DNA of 64,000 nt. Source: Herbaspirillum sp. ST 5-3. GTDB lineage: Bacteria > Pseudomonadota > Gammaproteobacteria > Burkholderiales > Burkholderiaceae_D. The notes beneath the pieces were generated by a model. It was given only the letters and a program-made list of their open reading frames with translations. It was not told where the DNA came from and did not search any database. Made by a program: the position numbers and the translations under genes. Location of the stretch: positions 62,001 through 126,000 of the forward strand of contig NZ_STGI01000009.1 in NCBI RefSeq assembly GCF_004804275.1, read 5' to 3'. Shown one piece after another: positions 56,637 to 64,000 of this stretch. The stretch's first letter is position 1, and each line of letters begins with the position of its first letter.

Positions 56637-56990
56637 ATGAATATCGAAGAAGCGCTGGTCAAAGACGGCGAGATGCGTGCGAAGCTTCTTGCGGCGATCG
56701 CCGGCAAGTATCAGCTCGACGCCAAAGCCGTCGCAAAGCTTGACGTCTGCATGCTCGGCAATTGGCTGCATGGCGAGGCGGAGCGCAAGTTTCCGTTCGT
56801 GAAGAGCTATCGCCCTTGCGTCGATGCGCACGCCGCCTTTCACGCGGAAGTGGAAAAGGTGGTGCGGCAGATCAATCTTGGCGAGTATGAGCAGGCCGAA
56901 GCCATGCTGGCCAGCGGCACGCCCTGCGCCAAGGCCTTCGTCGGTCTGGTGACCGCGCTCAAGCAGTTGAAGAAGGATGCGAAGCTGTAG
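56637..56990 (+). CDS. Stand-alone CZB zinc-binding domain
   Basis: 117 residues with the CZB pattern: helix 1 with HxxxxE-like KDGEMRAKLLAAI, LDVCMLGNWLHGEAER (C-x-L..WL), and CVDAHAAFHAEV with the paired His. CZB domains bind zinc or copper and tune chemoreceptors and diguanylate cyclases such as DgcZ. Here the domain is alone and has no partner gene on either side. GAGGG before the ATG. Confidence 0.8.
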   Translation: MNIEEALVKDGEMRAKLLAAIAGKYQLDAKAVAKLDVCMLGNWLHGEAERKFPFVKSYRPCVDAHAAFHAEVEKVVRQINLGEYEQAEAMLASGTPCAKAFVGLVTALKQLKKDAKL

Positions 56991-57002
56991 AAAGGCTTCC
57001 TT

Positions 57003-57806
57003 CTATTTCACCGTCACCTTGTACAGCTTCTTCACATCGCGCACATAACGCCGCGTTTCCCTGAACGGCGGCACGCCCTTGTACTTGCGCACATTGCCCG
57101 GCCCCGAGTTGTATGCGGCGAGTGCTTCGTCGACGGTCGCGTGATTGGCGATCAGGTATTTCAGGTAGGCGGTTCCCGCATTGATATTGGTTTGCGGATC
57201 GTACAGACGCTTGCTGTTGTGCACCCCGACGAACCTCGCGGTTTCCGGCGTGATCTGCATCAGTCCGCGCGCATGCTTGACCGATCGCGCGCCCGGGTTG
57301 TATCCCGACTCTTTTTGAATCACCGCATGAATCAGGCTGGCCGGTACGCCGTACTGGCTGGAGGCGTTCAGCACCATCTGGTGATAAGGCTTTTCTTCAC
57401 AGGCGTTGCACGCGGCGTTCGCCATGATCTGCTCGATGGTCAGGATGTAATCCGGTTCATCGAGCATATCGTTCAAGGGCGATGCACTGGCAACGCGCTT
57501 GTGTTTGCGCGGCAGCGGGTCAATGCCGAAGGTGGTCCATTCCAGCAGGATGTCGCGACTGGTGACGCGCATGCGGCGATGTTTCGCCGGGGCGGTACTG
57601 ACATACGCCGTGTGTGTGACAGCTTGTTGTTCGGTATGCGCGGCAAGGAAATCCGGTGTGCCTGCGCAGGCGCAGAGCAAGAGTGCGGCGGATGCGGCAA
57701 GGACAACACTTTTCACATGGCATGCAGCGGCGGCGGATACCTTCTTTCGCGCAAGCGAGCGACCGTCGTTGGCGATCCGTCGTTGATGTAGATGATTGGC
57801 AGACAT
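57003..57806 (-). CDS. Lytic transglycosylase, riboswitch-controlled
   Basis: 267 residues from ATG 57806; GAGGG (57815-57811) lies four bases upstream. N-terminal signal with LLCACAG lipobox (about residue 47), so the mature protein is probably an outer-membrane lipoprotein. The SLT domain (about 145-260) has IQKESGYNPGARS (catalytic Glu), ARGLMQITPETA and LAAYNSGPGNVRKY. It cleaves the peptidoglycan glycan strand. A c-di-GMP-I riboswitch and an anti-SD lie in its 5' leader. Confidence 0.92.
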   Translation of the reverse strand: MSANHLHQRRIANDGRSLARKKVSAAAACHVKSVVLAASAALLLCACAGTPDFLAAHTEQQAVTHTAYVSTAPAKHRRMRVTSRDILLEWTTFGIDPLPRKHKRVASASPLNDMLDEPDYILTIEQIMANAACNACEEKPYHQMVLNASSQYGVPASLIHAVIQKESGYNPGARSVKHARGLMQITPETARFVGVHNSKRLYDPQTNINAGTAYLKYLIANHATVDEALAAYNSGPGNVRKYKGVPPFRETRRYVRDVKKLYKVTVK

Positions 57807-57810
57807 GTTT

Positions 57811-57883
57811 CCCTCACCGCTGTGCCACGCGGACGCGGCATGGAATCCCGACCATGTGCAAGCGAGAGAAGCGGCGGTGAGGG
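57811..57883 (-). promoter_or_regulatory. Anti-Shine-Dalgarno pair, riboswitch expression platform
   Basis: On the minus strand, CCCTCACCGC (57883-57874) is an exact 10-nt complement of GCGGTGAGGG (57820-57811), which holds the ribosome-binding site of the transglycosylase gene. The 53-nt loop between them and the upstream aptamer suggest control of translation initiation by the riboswitch. Confidence 0.6.
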
Positions 57884-57954
57884 CGGAAAGCGGCGTGCAG
57901 CAGGAAGACGGCGGCGATCGGCGATCGCGCTCGGGAAGAAAGCATCCCCCGTGT

Positions 57955-58050
57955 CATTCGTTCTGGCAGCCCTGCTGTCTTAGGTTCAGCACCCTTAGAC
58001 CAGAAGCTTTGCGTCCCCGCTTTTCAACGGGTTTGCCCATATCGGGACGA
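57955..58050 (-). promoter_or_regulatory. Cyclic-di-GMP-I (GEMM) riboswitch aptamer
   Basis: Minus-strand order: GGGCAAACC, then a six-pair stem CCCGTT[GAAA]AGCGGG, then GGGACGCAAAGC, then TTCTGG ... CCAGAA as the second helix with CCTAAGACAGCAGGG in between. These are the conserved GEMM pieces, including a GNRA tetraloop. It lies about 150 nt before the transglycosylase ATG on the same strand. The two GGDEF proteins in the window can make the ligand. Confidence 0.88.
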
Positions 58051-58198
58051 TTACTGAGTTGTCTTGCGTGCGCGTGAAGCCGGGCATGCAAGGCAGGCGT
58101 TCAGTACGAGCATAGCGTCTTTGCTTGCCCGAGGGAAATCAATTACCACGATACGATATGAAAGCTTCAACTTCCGATGGTGATTCGTTGTGACGATG

Positions 58199-58549
58199 CT
58201 ACCGAAGTTGGCTGCTTGGCATATCAAATTTGCATGTACAAGCGAGCGAAGCATCCAGTGGATCGCCTGCACAGCCGGATGTCAGCCGCACCCAGGTGTT
58301 CCGTGAAGGGTGATGAATGATCTTTCCGCGCAAGGTGAGGTAGTGAAGCGCGATCTCGACCACGCCACGGGATTCCGTGCCCGCGCCTGCAACGTCATAC
58401 CAGGCCGAGCGGATTTCCTCGGCGGTCATGGGTTCGCGGCCGTCGCCGGTAAAGCTCGGACAGCTTGTTTCGATGTCGGCGCGTGCTGCGTCATCGGCGA
58501 TTCGAACGGCCAGTTCAAGCGTATTGGCATAGGTCTCATCCAGCTGCAT
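58199..58549 (-). CDS. Hypothetical protein, 116 residues
   Basis: ATG 58549 (MQLDETYANTLELAVRIADD) follows GAGGAGAAAAA. The sequence is acidic at first with EPMTAEEIRSAWYDV and a HYLTLRGKIIHHP block, then a Cys-containing tail (CAGDPLD, CTCKF). Family not recognised. Divergent from the regulator at 58688. Confidence 0.6.
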   Translation of the reverse strand: MQLDETYANTLELAVRIADDAARADIETSCPSFTGDGREPMTAEEIRSAWYDVAGAGTESRGVVEIALHYLTLRGKIIHHPSRNTWVRLTSGCAGDPLDASLACTCKFDMPSSQLR

Positions 58550-58687
58550 TTTTTCTCCTCTGTCACAGCGGCCAGTGCGGCACTTCCGCTGGCATCGCTG
58601 AAATTTTATCCCGGACAGGTGCATTTTAAACTACATGGGTTAAACTTATCTCGTGCGGTTGATGCTCCTGAAAAAGCATGTCGCACA

Positions 58688-59146
58688 ATGGGCGCCATGC
58701 CTACCAGTGAAGAAAAAACAGCATTCTCCAAGCGGCTGAAGCTCGCTTTGCGCCGCAGTCCGGAAGCCGTGCGCGGCGCGACCGAACTTGCATTGCGCTT
58801 CAATCTACGGCACCTGGGAAGCGCAGTCTCTGCGCAGACCGCGCACAAGTGGCTGACCGGAAGAGCGATACCGACCAAGGAAAAGCTGGCAACCCTGGCC
58901 GCATGGCTGCAGGTCAGCGAACACTGGCTGCACTATGGGCCGCCAAGCGATGGAACATTGAGTGTGAGGGAAGACCCGGCGGAATATGAAGCGCCGCGGA
59001 CCGGCAAGTCGTCCACGGCGGCGAAGAACGCGGGAAAACCCGCGCCCGATGCGCTCCTGCTCGCGCAAAAAATTCATGCCTTGCCACCACATCGCCGCTA
59101 CCTGGTCGAGGAACTGGTGGCGCAACTTCTGGAAGCCGGCGAATGA
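58688..59146 (+). CDS. HTH transcriptional regulator
   Basis: 152 residues. The DNA-binding part at about 35-80 reads LRHLGSAVSAQTAHKWLTGRAIPTKEKLATLAAWLQVSEHWL, typical of an XRE/Cro-like regulator with a longer first helix. A linker and a C-terminal helix follow. Start at ATG 58688 or 58697; neither has a clear ribosome-binding site. Target unknown. Confidence 0.75.
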   Translation: MGAMPTSEEKTAFSKRLKLALRRSPEAVRGATELALRFNLRHLGSAVSAQTAHKWLTGRAIPTKEKLATLAAWLQVSEHWLHYGPPSDGTLSVREDPAEYEAPRTGKSSTAAKNAGKPAPDALLLAQKIHALPPHRRYLVEELVAQLLEAGE

Positions 59147-59235
59147 CGAACGAAGCAAGGCGGCGGCCAGAGCTCGTTATACTTCCACTGGCATCCTCCC
59201 GGAACCCTTATTCAGCAACAGACTGTTGACCCTGC

Positions 59236-59481
59236 ATGGAAAACCTGGATACACTCGGCTCGCTGGGCCTGACACTTCCTTCGCCGGCCTACCTGATCGG
59301 TGCCATCCTTTTTGGCATCATCGGTTTCGCCGCGTATCGCTATGGCAAGAAAACCTCGCGCGGCACCACCAAGTGGATCGGCGTCGGGCTGATGCTCTAT
59401 CCCTATGCGGTATCGCAGACATGGATGCTTTATCTGGTCGGCGTTGCCTTGTGCGCGGGCTTGTACTTCTATCGCGAGTAA
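59236..59481 (+). CDS. Small two-helix membrane protein
   Basis: 81 residues. Two or three hydrophobic segments (AYLIGAILFGIIGFAAYRY, IGVGLMLYPYAV, WMLYLVGVALCAGLYFY) separated by basic KKTSRGTTK. I recall similar small proteins in Burkholderiales, function unknown. Confidence 0.7.
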   Translation: MENLDTLGSLGLTLPSPAYLIGAILFGIIGFAAYRYGKKTSRGTTKWIGVGLMLYPYAVSQTWMLYLVGVALCAGLYFYRE

Positions 59482-59505
59482 GCGGAATTCCCGCCCTCAC
59501 GCAAG

Positions 59506-60300
59506 TCAACCCGAGGGCGGGATGCTGACCAGTTCCTTGCGGATTTCGCGCAGCTTCTTTTTGATTCTCGCTGCGTTGTCATTGCCGATGCGCAGCATCA
59601 ACTTGTGGCCCGCCGACAGCGATTCCAGTGCGGGATCTGCAAACTTGTAAAAAACATGCGGCTGAACCAGCGCGATCGGACCTTCGCTTTGCGGCGCATC
59701 CAGCAGATGGTCGATGACGGCGACGAGACGATCGTTAAAGTAGCCGTCGGGATAACCGAGGTCACGATAGGTTTGCTGAAAGAGCGGATACAACCTTGTG
59801 TAGGCGGCGACGAAAGTCCTGGCATCCACCATCTCGGCGAGGCGAATGAAGGGTATGTAGCGCGCAAAATTCTCCGGGGACATGGTGAGCGTTTCGCCCT
59901 CGCCCGCCGTGCGCAGCTTGCCGCCGATCGGCTTGGTCGGCATCAACTGCGCGGAGACCACCTTGCGCGGAAGATTGTCGATGGTCACCACGACGCGCCG
60001 TATCACTTCCTCAGGCTGGAAGAACTGGCGCGCCTTCTTGCCGAATACTTCGGTGAGCGCGTTCAAGGCCGCCGGGTCGCTCTGCGCGAGCGCGGGAAGC
60101 GGCTTCTCGGCCTTTTCAGGAACCGGATACTTGATCGCGGGCGCAGCGCTTGCAACGGGCGGGGCCGGCGCTGCAGCCGGCGGTTCGGCGGGCGCGATGG
60201 GCGGCGGCTGATAGGTCGGTCCTTGTCGCCAGAGGTAAACCGAAAATCCTGCCACGCCAAGCACGATGACGGCAAACAACCATCCCAGGGTTTTCTTCAT
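59506..60300 (-). CDS. DUF3014 inner-membrane-anchored protein
   Basis: 264 residues. N-terminal TM (TLGWLFAVIVLGVAGFSVYLW), an Ala/Pro-rich linker (about 35-60), then the DUF3014 domain with FQPEEVIRRVVVTIDNLPRK, FARYIPFIR, LYPLFQQTYRDLGYPDGYFN and LMLRIGNDNAARIKKKLREI. Anchored periplasmic protein of unknown role. GAGGAG precedes the ATG. Confidence 0.85.
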   Translation of the reverse strand: MKKTLGWLFAVIVLGVAGFSVYLWRQGPTYQPPPIAPAEPPAAAPAPPVASAAPAIKYPVPEKAEKPLPALAQSDPAALNALTEVFGKKARQFFQPEEVIRRVVVTIDNLPRKVVSAQLMPTKPIGGKLRTAGEGETLTMSPENFARYIPFIRLAEMVDARTFVAAYTRLYPLFQQTYRDLGYPDGYFNDRLVAVIDHLLDAPQSEGPIALVQPHVFYKFADPALESLSAGHKLMLRIGNDNAARIKKKLREIRKELVSIPPSG

Positions 60301-60333
60301 CTATCGACTCCTCGCTCTGCAACAAACCTGCGA

Positions 60334-60774
60334 TCACCTTACCTTCAATCTTCGCATCAGGTCGGAAAAGACGGTGCGCGACACGGAATCGCTTATGATG
60401 TCGCCGGACGCGGCGGCCGGATCGTCGTCGGCATACGCTTCTGCAAGATTTTTCCAGCCTTTGCTGGCGGCAAAGCGGCCGAATTCTTCCGGCGCCTCGA
60501 GCACGATCAGCTTGTCGTCCTGCAGGCCGAGATCGCCTGCGCCGAAGTCCGGGCCGACGTAGCCGAGGAAGCGCAGCCGTGACATGATCTGCTTGATCAG
60601 AAGCGCGTCCTCGTACAGAGGTTCGTCTTCCATTGACGAGACGAAATCGACGTAGACGTCGATAATTGCATAGCCTTCATCGAAGATCCGGATACCATGG
60701 AGGTCCCAGGCGCGGCCCGATGAATCGGTGACGCTGAATGGCCCGCTGAGTTGAATGAGGTTTTCACTGTCCAT
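60334..60774 (-). CDS. Hypothetical protein, 146 residues, behind a structured element
   Basis: ATG 60774 (MDSENLIQLSGPFSVTDSSG). The translation is acidic, with GRAWDLHGIRIFDEGYAIIDVYVDFVSS and a C-terminal helix. No family recognised. The ATG lies two bases from the end of the 32-bp inverted repeat of the element at 60777-61061, and no ribosome-binding site is visible, so the element may have displaced the native leader or may control it. Confidence 0.65.
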   Translation of the reverse strand: MDSENLIQLSGPFSVTDSSGRAWDLHGIRIFDEGYAIIDVYVDFVSSMEDEPLYEDALLIKQIMSRLRFLGYVGPDFGAGDLGLQDDKLIVLEAPEEFGRFAASKGWKNLAEAYADDDPAAASGDIISDSVSRTVFSDLMRRLKVR

Positions 60775-60776
60775 AT

Positions 60777-61061
60777 TAGAACTCGTTTCACAAATAGGAG
60801 GGCTCGCGAAGGCGGTCTGGACGGATGCAGTGCAAGACGCGGCGCGACGCGCAGGGTGGCCCCCTGCGCTAGCGGACTCGGCGTCCCCTCTTACGCCGCA
60901 ATGCGCCGTCCAGACCACCTTCCCGGAGGGTTCGCACCAGAATCGGCGTTGGACTGCGTTGTGCTCCTTGCGAATAGGCACCGCTATTCGACGCGTCGCA
61001 CGCCTTGCCAGCACCGATTCTGGTGCGAACGCGAACCCTCCTATTTATGAAATGAGTTCTA
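60777..61061. mobile_element. 285-bp element with nested inverted repeats forming a three-way junction
   Basis: Outer arms 60777-60808 and 61030-61061 match at 29 of 32 positions and end in TAGAACTC/GAGTTCTA, leaving TA at both ends. Directly inside, 60809-60824 pairs with 60906-60921 (15 of 16) and 60931-60946 with 61014-61029 (16 of 16). Each inner arm holds a perfect hairpin: GCGCAGGG/CCCTGCGC (60849-60869) and CGAATAG/CTATTCG (60971-60990). No coding. Candidate MITE-like element or structured RNA. Confidence 0.7.
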
Positions 61062-61103
61062 GCCTACACCAAGCAAGCTAGCCTTACCTGACAATAGAAA
61101 ATC

Positions 61104-62306
61104 ATGCACAAAAGCAAACGCCCTGCCCTGAAAAAAACCGTTGAAGAAAATCAGGATGATGCGCTGGCGCACAAGCTGGCCTCGCTGGCGATCGAACTCG
61201 ACGCGCGCAAGGATCGCGTTGCAAAAACCGATAACTCGAAAAACGACGAGGCCGATTTTCATCGGCTCATCCGGAAGTGCCTGCAACAAAAAAAGGACGA
61301 AGCCTTGCAGGAAGCAATCGATATCGCGGAAGAAAGCGATCGAGACGCCTGCCGGCTTCTGCGCGAGAACATCGAGGAAGCCTCGGAAAACGTGGTGTTC
61401 CGGCGCGAGGATGGCCGCGAGCTGGAGGTCAATGCCTTCGTCGTTCCGCTGTTCGCGCGCTCCGGCGGCGGCCTGCGCGCGGAGCAATGCTTTCAGGACG
61501 AGGAAGCATTCGATTTGCTGCGCACGAGTTTTCTGGAAGCGCAACTTGAAAGCCGCGATGCCAGCGTGGTGCTGGTCAGCCATGCCTACCATCCCGACGA
61601 GATTCGCGGGATTACCTACAGCCAGATCAATGCCATGGTGCGGGAAGCCTACGACTCCATGACGCGCAAGAAGGCGGTTGCGGCGCCGGCCATCGAGCAA
61701 AGCATGAGCGGCTGGCCGGAAAGTCATTTCGCGCCGGACGACGTGGCGGTCGAACTGCGATTCCTGCTTGGCTTCACGTTGAAGCGGATGGATGATCCGT
61801 TTTACCAGGTGCCCAAAAAAGAAGCAGCGGCCGATGCGTATTTCGAGACGCGCGCGAAACGCTTCCAGCAATGGGCGCAGCAGGTCGCGCCGCTGGTCAA
61901 GCGTTGCCTGGTCACCGACGGACGCGATGTCGAGATCGACTTCCTCTATCAGGATCTTTTCCATGGCGGGACCGCGCGCGGATTCGCCGAATACGACACG
62001 CTGCAAATGATGGCCGAGCTGCATCATGGCCTGGATGATCACGGCATCGATCCGGAGCATGCCCACGCGGTCGTCGGCCCGACCGACATCGATGGCGAAA
62101 TGTTCGTGCGCGTGAACCTGCATGCGAACGCGGACGATGCGCTGCTCGTTTCATCGGAAAAAGCGATCGGCACGGCGGGTGACTGGATGAGCGAAGTCGA
62201 GGATGCCTGCGATGCGCTGACGACGATCGGCGTGAAGTCGGTGTCGCTCGCCATGAAGTACGATGCGGAGGGCAATGCGGTCGATGTGCGGCCGTATAAG
62301 CGCTAA
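61104..62306 (+). CDS. DUF2863 protein
   Basis: 400 residues, a family seen only in betaproteobacteria as I recall. Visible: KRPALKKTVEENQDDALAHK N-terminus, DADFHRLIRKCLQQKKDEAL-type helical region, VFRREDGRELEVNAFVVPLF, and C-terminal VRVNLHANADDALLVSSEKA. No catalytic motif, no membrane helix. Function unknown. Weak ribosome-binding site, start ATG 61104. Confidence 0.85.
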   Translation: MHKSKRPALKKTVEENQDDALAHKLASLAIELDARKDRVAKTDNSKNDEADFHRLIRKCLQQKKDEALQEAIDIAEESDRDACRLLRENIEEASENVVFRREDGRELEVNAFVVPLFARSGGGLRAEQCFQDEEAFDLLRTSFLEAQLESRDASVVLVSHAYHPDEIRGITYSQINAMVREAYDSMTRKKAVAAPAIEQSMSGWPESHFAPDDVAVELRFLLGFTLKRMDDPFYQVPKKEAAADAYFETRAKRFQQWAQQVAPLVKRCLVTDGRDVEIDFLYQDLFHGGTARGFAEYDTLQMMAELHHGLDDHGIDPEHAHAVVGPTDIDGEMFVRVNLHANADDALLVSSEKAIGTAGDWMSEVEDACDALTTIGVKSVSLAMKYDAEGNAVDVRPYKR

Positions 62307-62462
62307 GGACACGCGTTTTCAGCGCCGGGCAATTCTCCCTGACTGTGGGTAAAATGTCACACCATGCTTTCCAGACGGAAATGGCATGGGAAAAAACCAC
62401 GAGAAGTGAATCGCCCGCAGCAGTTTCCGCAGACGGGCACGCGAGCACAGGGAATCGGAGAC

Positions 62463-64000
62463 ATGGCGCGTTTGGGCTGTTTATTGATGGCTGGCGGCTG
62501 GGTGAGATCCGCGGCGCGTGCAATGGCCTTGTGCGTGCTGCATGCGCTGATCCTGGGGGCCGCACCCACTGCCCTGGCGAGCGACGTGGCCGAGCTGTCC
62601 GCATCGGTCGACGAATATCCGCTTGGCCGCCATCTCCAGTTTCTGGAAGACCCTTCGGGCGCCCTGACCCTGCAGGATCTTTTGTCGGGCAGATTCGATC
62701 AAGGCTTCGCGCATAACCGGAGCGATTCGCCCAATTTCGGTTTTACCGATTCCTCCTACTGGTTCAGGATCGACCTGCTCAACCGCGAAACCATCGCGTC
62801 GGAATGGCTGCTGGAATTGCAGTATCCCCTGCTCGACTATGTCGACGTCCATTTGATCTACGCGGGGCCGGACAAGCGCGTCGTGTCGTATCGCGGCGGC
62901 GACAGGCTTCCGTTCTCGCAACGGCAGGTAAAACATCACAACATGGTGTTCAAGGTGCCCATGAAGGCAGGCGAAGCGGTGAGCCTGCTGATGCGCGTGC
63001 GCACCGACAGTTCGATGCAGGTGCCGATGACCTTGTGGCGCCCGCACGCCCTGCTCGAACGAGACCAGAAAGAGCATCTGGTGCAAGGCGCCTACTACGG
63101 CATCCTGATCGCGATGCTGCTGTTCAACCTGATGATCTATCTGTCGATACGCGACATCAACTATCTGTTCTATGTCGGCTATCTCGCCAGCATCCTGCTG
63201 TTCCAAAGCACGCTCAACGGCCTCGCGTTCGAATACCTGTGGCCGGACAATCCATGGTGGGGAAATGTCTCGACGCCTTTTTCCATCGGCCTGGTGTACA
63301 CCGCGATCATGCAGTTTTCGCGCGAGTTTCTTCAGTTGCGAAAAAACCTGCCGCGGATGGATAAGGTGTTCAAGGTCTTCCTGTGGCTCTTCGTCATGGT
63401 GATGCTGGTCTCCTTTGCGTTGAACTACACCGTGGCGATCAAGATGGCGACCTTCCTGACGATGATTGCCACGGTGCTCCTCTTTTTCACCGGTTCGCTG
63501 TGCCTGAAGAACGGCGTACTCCACGCCAAATACTTCATGCTGGCGTGGACGGTCCTGCTGGTGTTTGTCTTTGTCTACACCCTGAAGACCTTCGGCATAC
63601 TGCCGCACGTATTCATCACGGAATACGGACTGCAGATCGGCGCAGCGCTGGAAACCATCCTGCTGTCCTATGCGCTGGCACACCGCTTGCGATTGCTGCG
63701 GCTGGAGAATGAGAGCATTCAGCGCGGCATCACGGAAACGCTCGAGCGACGTGTCCGCGAACGGACATCCGAACTTGATCAGGCACTGAACAACCTGGCC
63801 GACGCCAACCGCAAGCTGACCGAGTTAAGCCATATCGACGGTCTCACCGGCGTCGGCAATCGCGCCTACTTCAACCAGGTCCTGTGCAATGAATGGCGGC
63901 GTTCGCTACGCGCCGGCGAGCCGGTCAGCCTGCTCCTGCTCGACATCGATCACTTCAAGAAGGTCAACGACACCTACGGCCATCTGGCCGGCGACATGTG
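62463..64000 (+). CDS. 7TMR-DISM membrane diguanylate cyclase, cut by window end
   Basis: At least 512 residues. Signal peptide (MARLGCLLMAGGWVRSAARA), then the periplasmic 7TMR-DISM extracellular 2 domain (YWFRIDLLNRE, DYVDVHLIY), seven TM helices (QGAYYGILIAMLLFNLMIYL ...), a coiled coil (RVRERTSELDQALNNLADAN) and the beginning of a GGDEF domain (LSHIDGLTGVGNRAYF, LLLLDIDHFKKVNDTYGHLA). The catalytic GGDEF motif lies beyond the window. It should sense a carbohydrate-like ligand and make cyclic di-GMP. Confidence 0.92.
   Translation, partial: MARLGCLLMAGGWVRSAARAMALCVLHALILGAAPTALASDVAELSASVDEYPLGRHLQFLEDPSGALTLQDLLSGRFDQGFAHNRSDSPNFGFTDSSYWFRIDLLNRETIASEWLLELQYPLLDYVDVHLIYAGPDKRVVSYRGGDRLPFSQRQVKHHNMVFKVPMKAGEAVSLLMRVRTDSSMQVPMTLWRPHALLERDQKEHLVQGAYYGILIAMLLFNLMIYLSIRDINYLFYVGYLASILLFQSTLNGLAFEYLWPDNPWWGNVSTPFSIGLVYTAIMQFSREFLQLRKNLPRMDKVFKVFLWLFVMVMLVSFALNYTVAIKMATFLTMIATVLLFFTGSLCLKNGVLHAKYFMLAWTVLLVFVFVYTLKTFGILPHVFITEYGLQIGAALETILLSYALAHRLRLLRLENESIQRGITETLERRVRERTSELDQALNNLADANRKLTELSHIDGLTGVGNRAYFNQVLCNEWRRSLRAGEPVSLLLLDIDHFKKVNDTYGHLAGDM

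Noticed and set aside
60777-61061. Complete insertion sequence
   Set aside because: Too short and without any transposase-like frame; only a non-autonomous element or RNA is possible.

Overview
This window looks like chromosomal DNA of a betaproteobacterium in the order Burkholderiales, most likely Oxalobacteraceae (Herbaspirillum/Noviherbaspirillum/Massilia type). The assignment is an inference from protein character: glutaminyl-tRNA synthetase, DUF2863, DUF3014, HemG, GTG-started phosphatidylserine decarboxylase, a minor TldD/TldE pair and several c-di-GMP and chemotaxis proteins, all in GC-rich DNA with C/G-ending codons. No database search was possible.

Layout. 0-14.2 kb is conserved sequence: a TldE/TldD peptidase pair divergent from a gamma-glutamyltranspeptidase-like gene, a DUF2306/2TM/LytS-type kinase/LytTR regulator operon, a chemoreceptor, two DUF2157-like membrane proteins, a thioesterase divergent from an HxlR regulator with a tandem operator, and glnS. 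14.2-16.1 kb is a visibly AT-rich two-gene insert: an ABC-type AAA ATPase followed without a gap by a DUF4435/TOPRIM protein. This is the architecture of the PARIS anti-phage system (AriA/AriB). 16-35 kb is accessory sequence: small secreted proteins, cytochromes c, two surface polysaccharide hydrolases (GH5 with two chitin-binding-like modules; GH128-like with four discoidin-like modules), CheV and ProQ. Its gaps hold three families of short palindromic repeats (called A, B and C here), a 205-bp duplication and a broken gene copy. 35-57 kb returns to ordinary genes: an Hsp70-like protein, tRNA-Arg(ACG), a hemerythrin-like protein, HemG, a stress-type dehydrogenase, cytochrome P460, a PAS-GAF-GGDEF protein, a class A penicillin-binding protein, a RIO kinase, a potassium channel, psd, a YjbQ-family protein and a lone CZB domain. 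57-64 kb holds a lytic transglycosylase behind a cyclic-di-GMP-I riboswitch, a DUF3014 protein, a 285-bp element that can fold into a three-way junction, a DUF2863 protein and a second GGDEF protein cut by the window end.

Working together. Cyclic di-GMP is the clearest theme: two diguanylate cyclases, a chemoreceptor, CheV, a lone CZB domain and a riboswitch whose downstream RNA can pair with the ribosome-binding site of a cell-wall lytic enzyme. Envelope work is the second theme (penicillin-binding protein, transglycosylase, psd, lipoproteins). The most noteworthy items are the PARIS-like pair, the riboswitch with its anti-SD, the three-way-junction element and the repeat-dense 16-35 kb zone.
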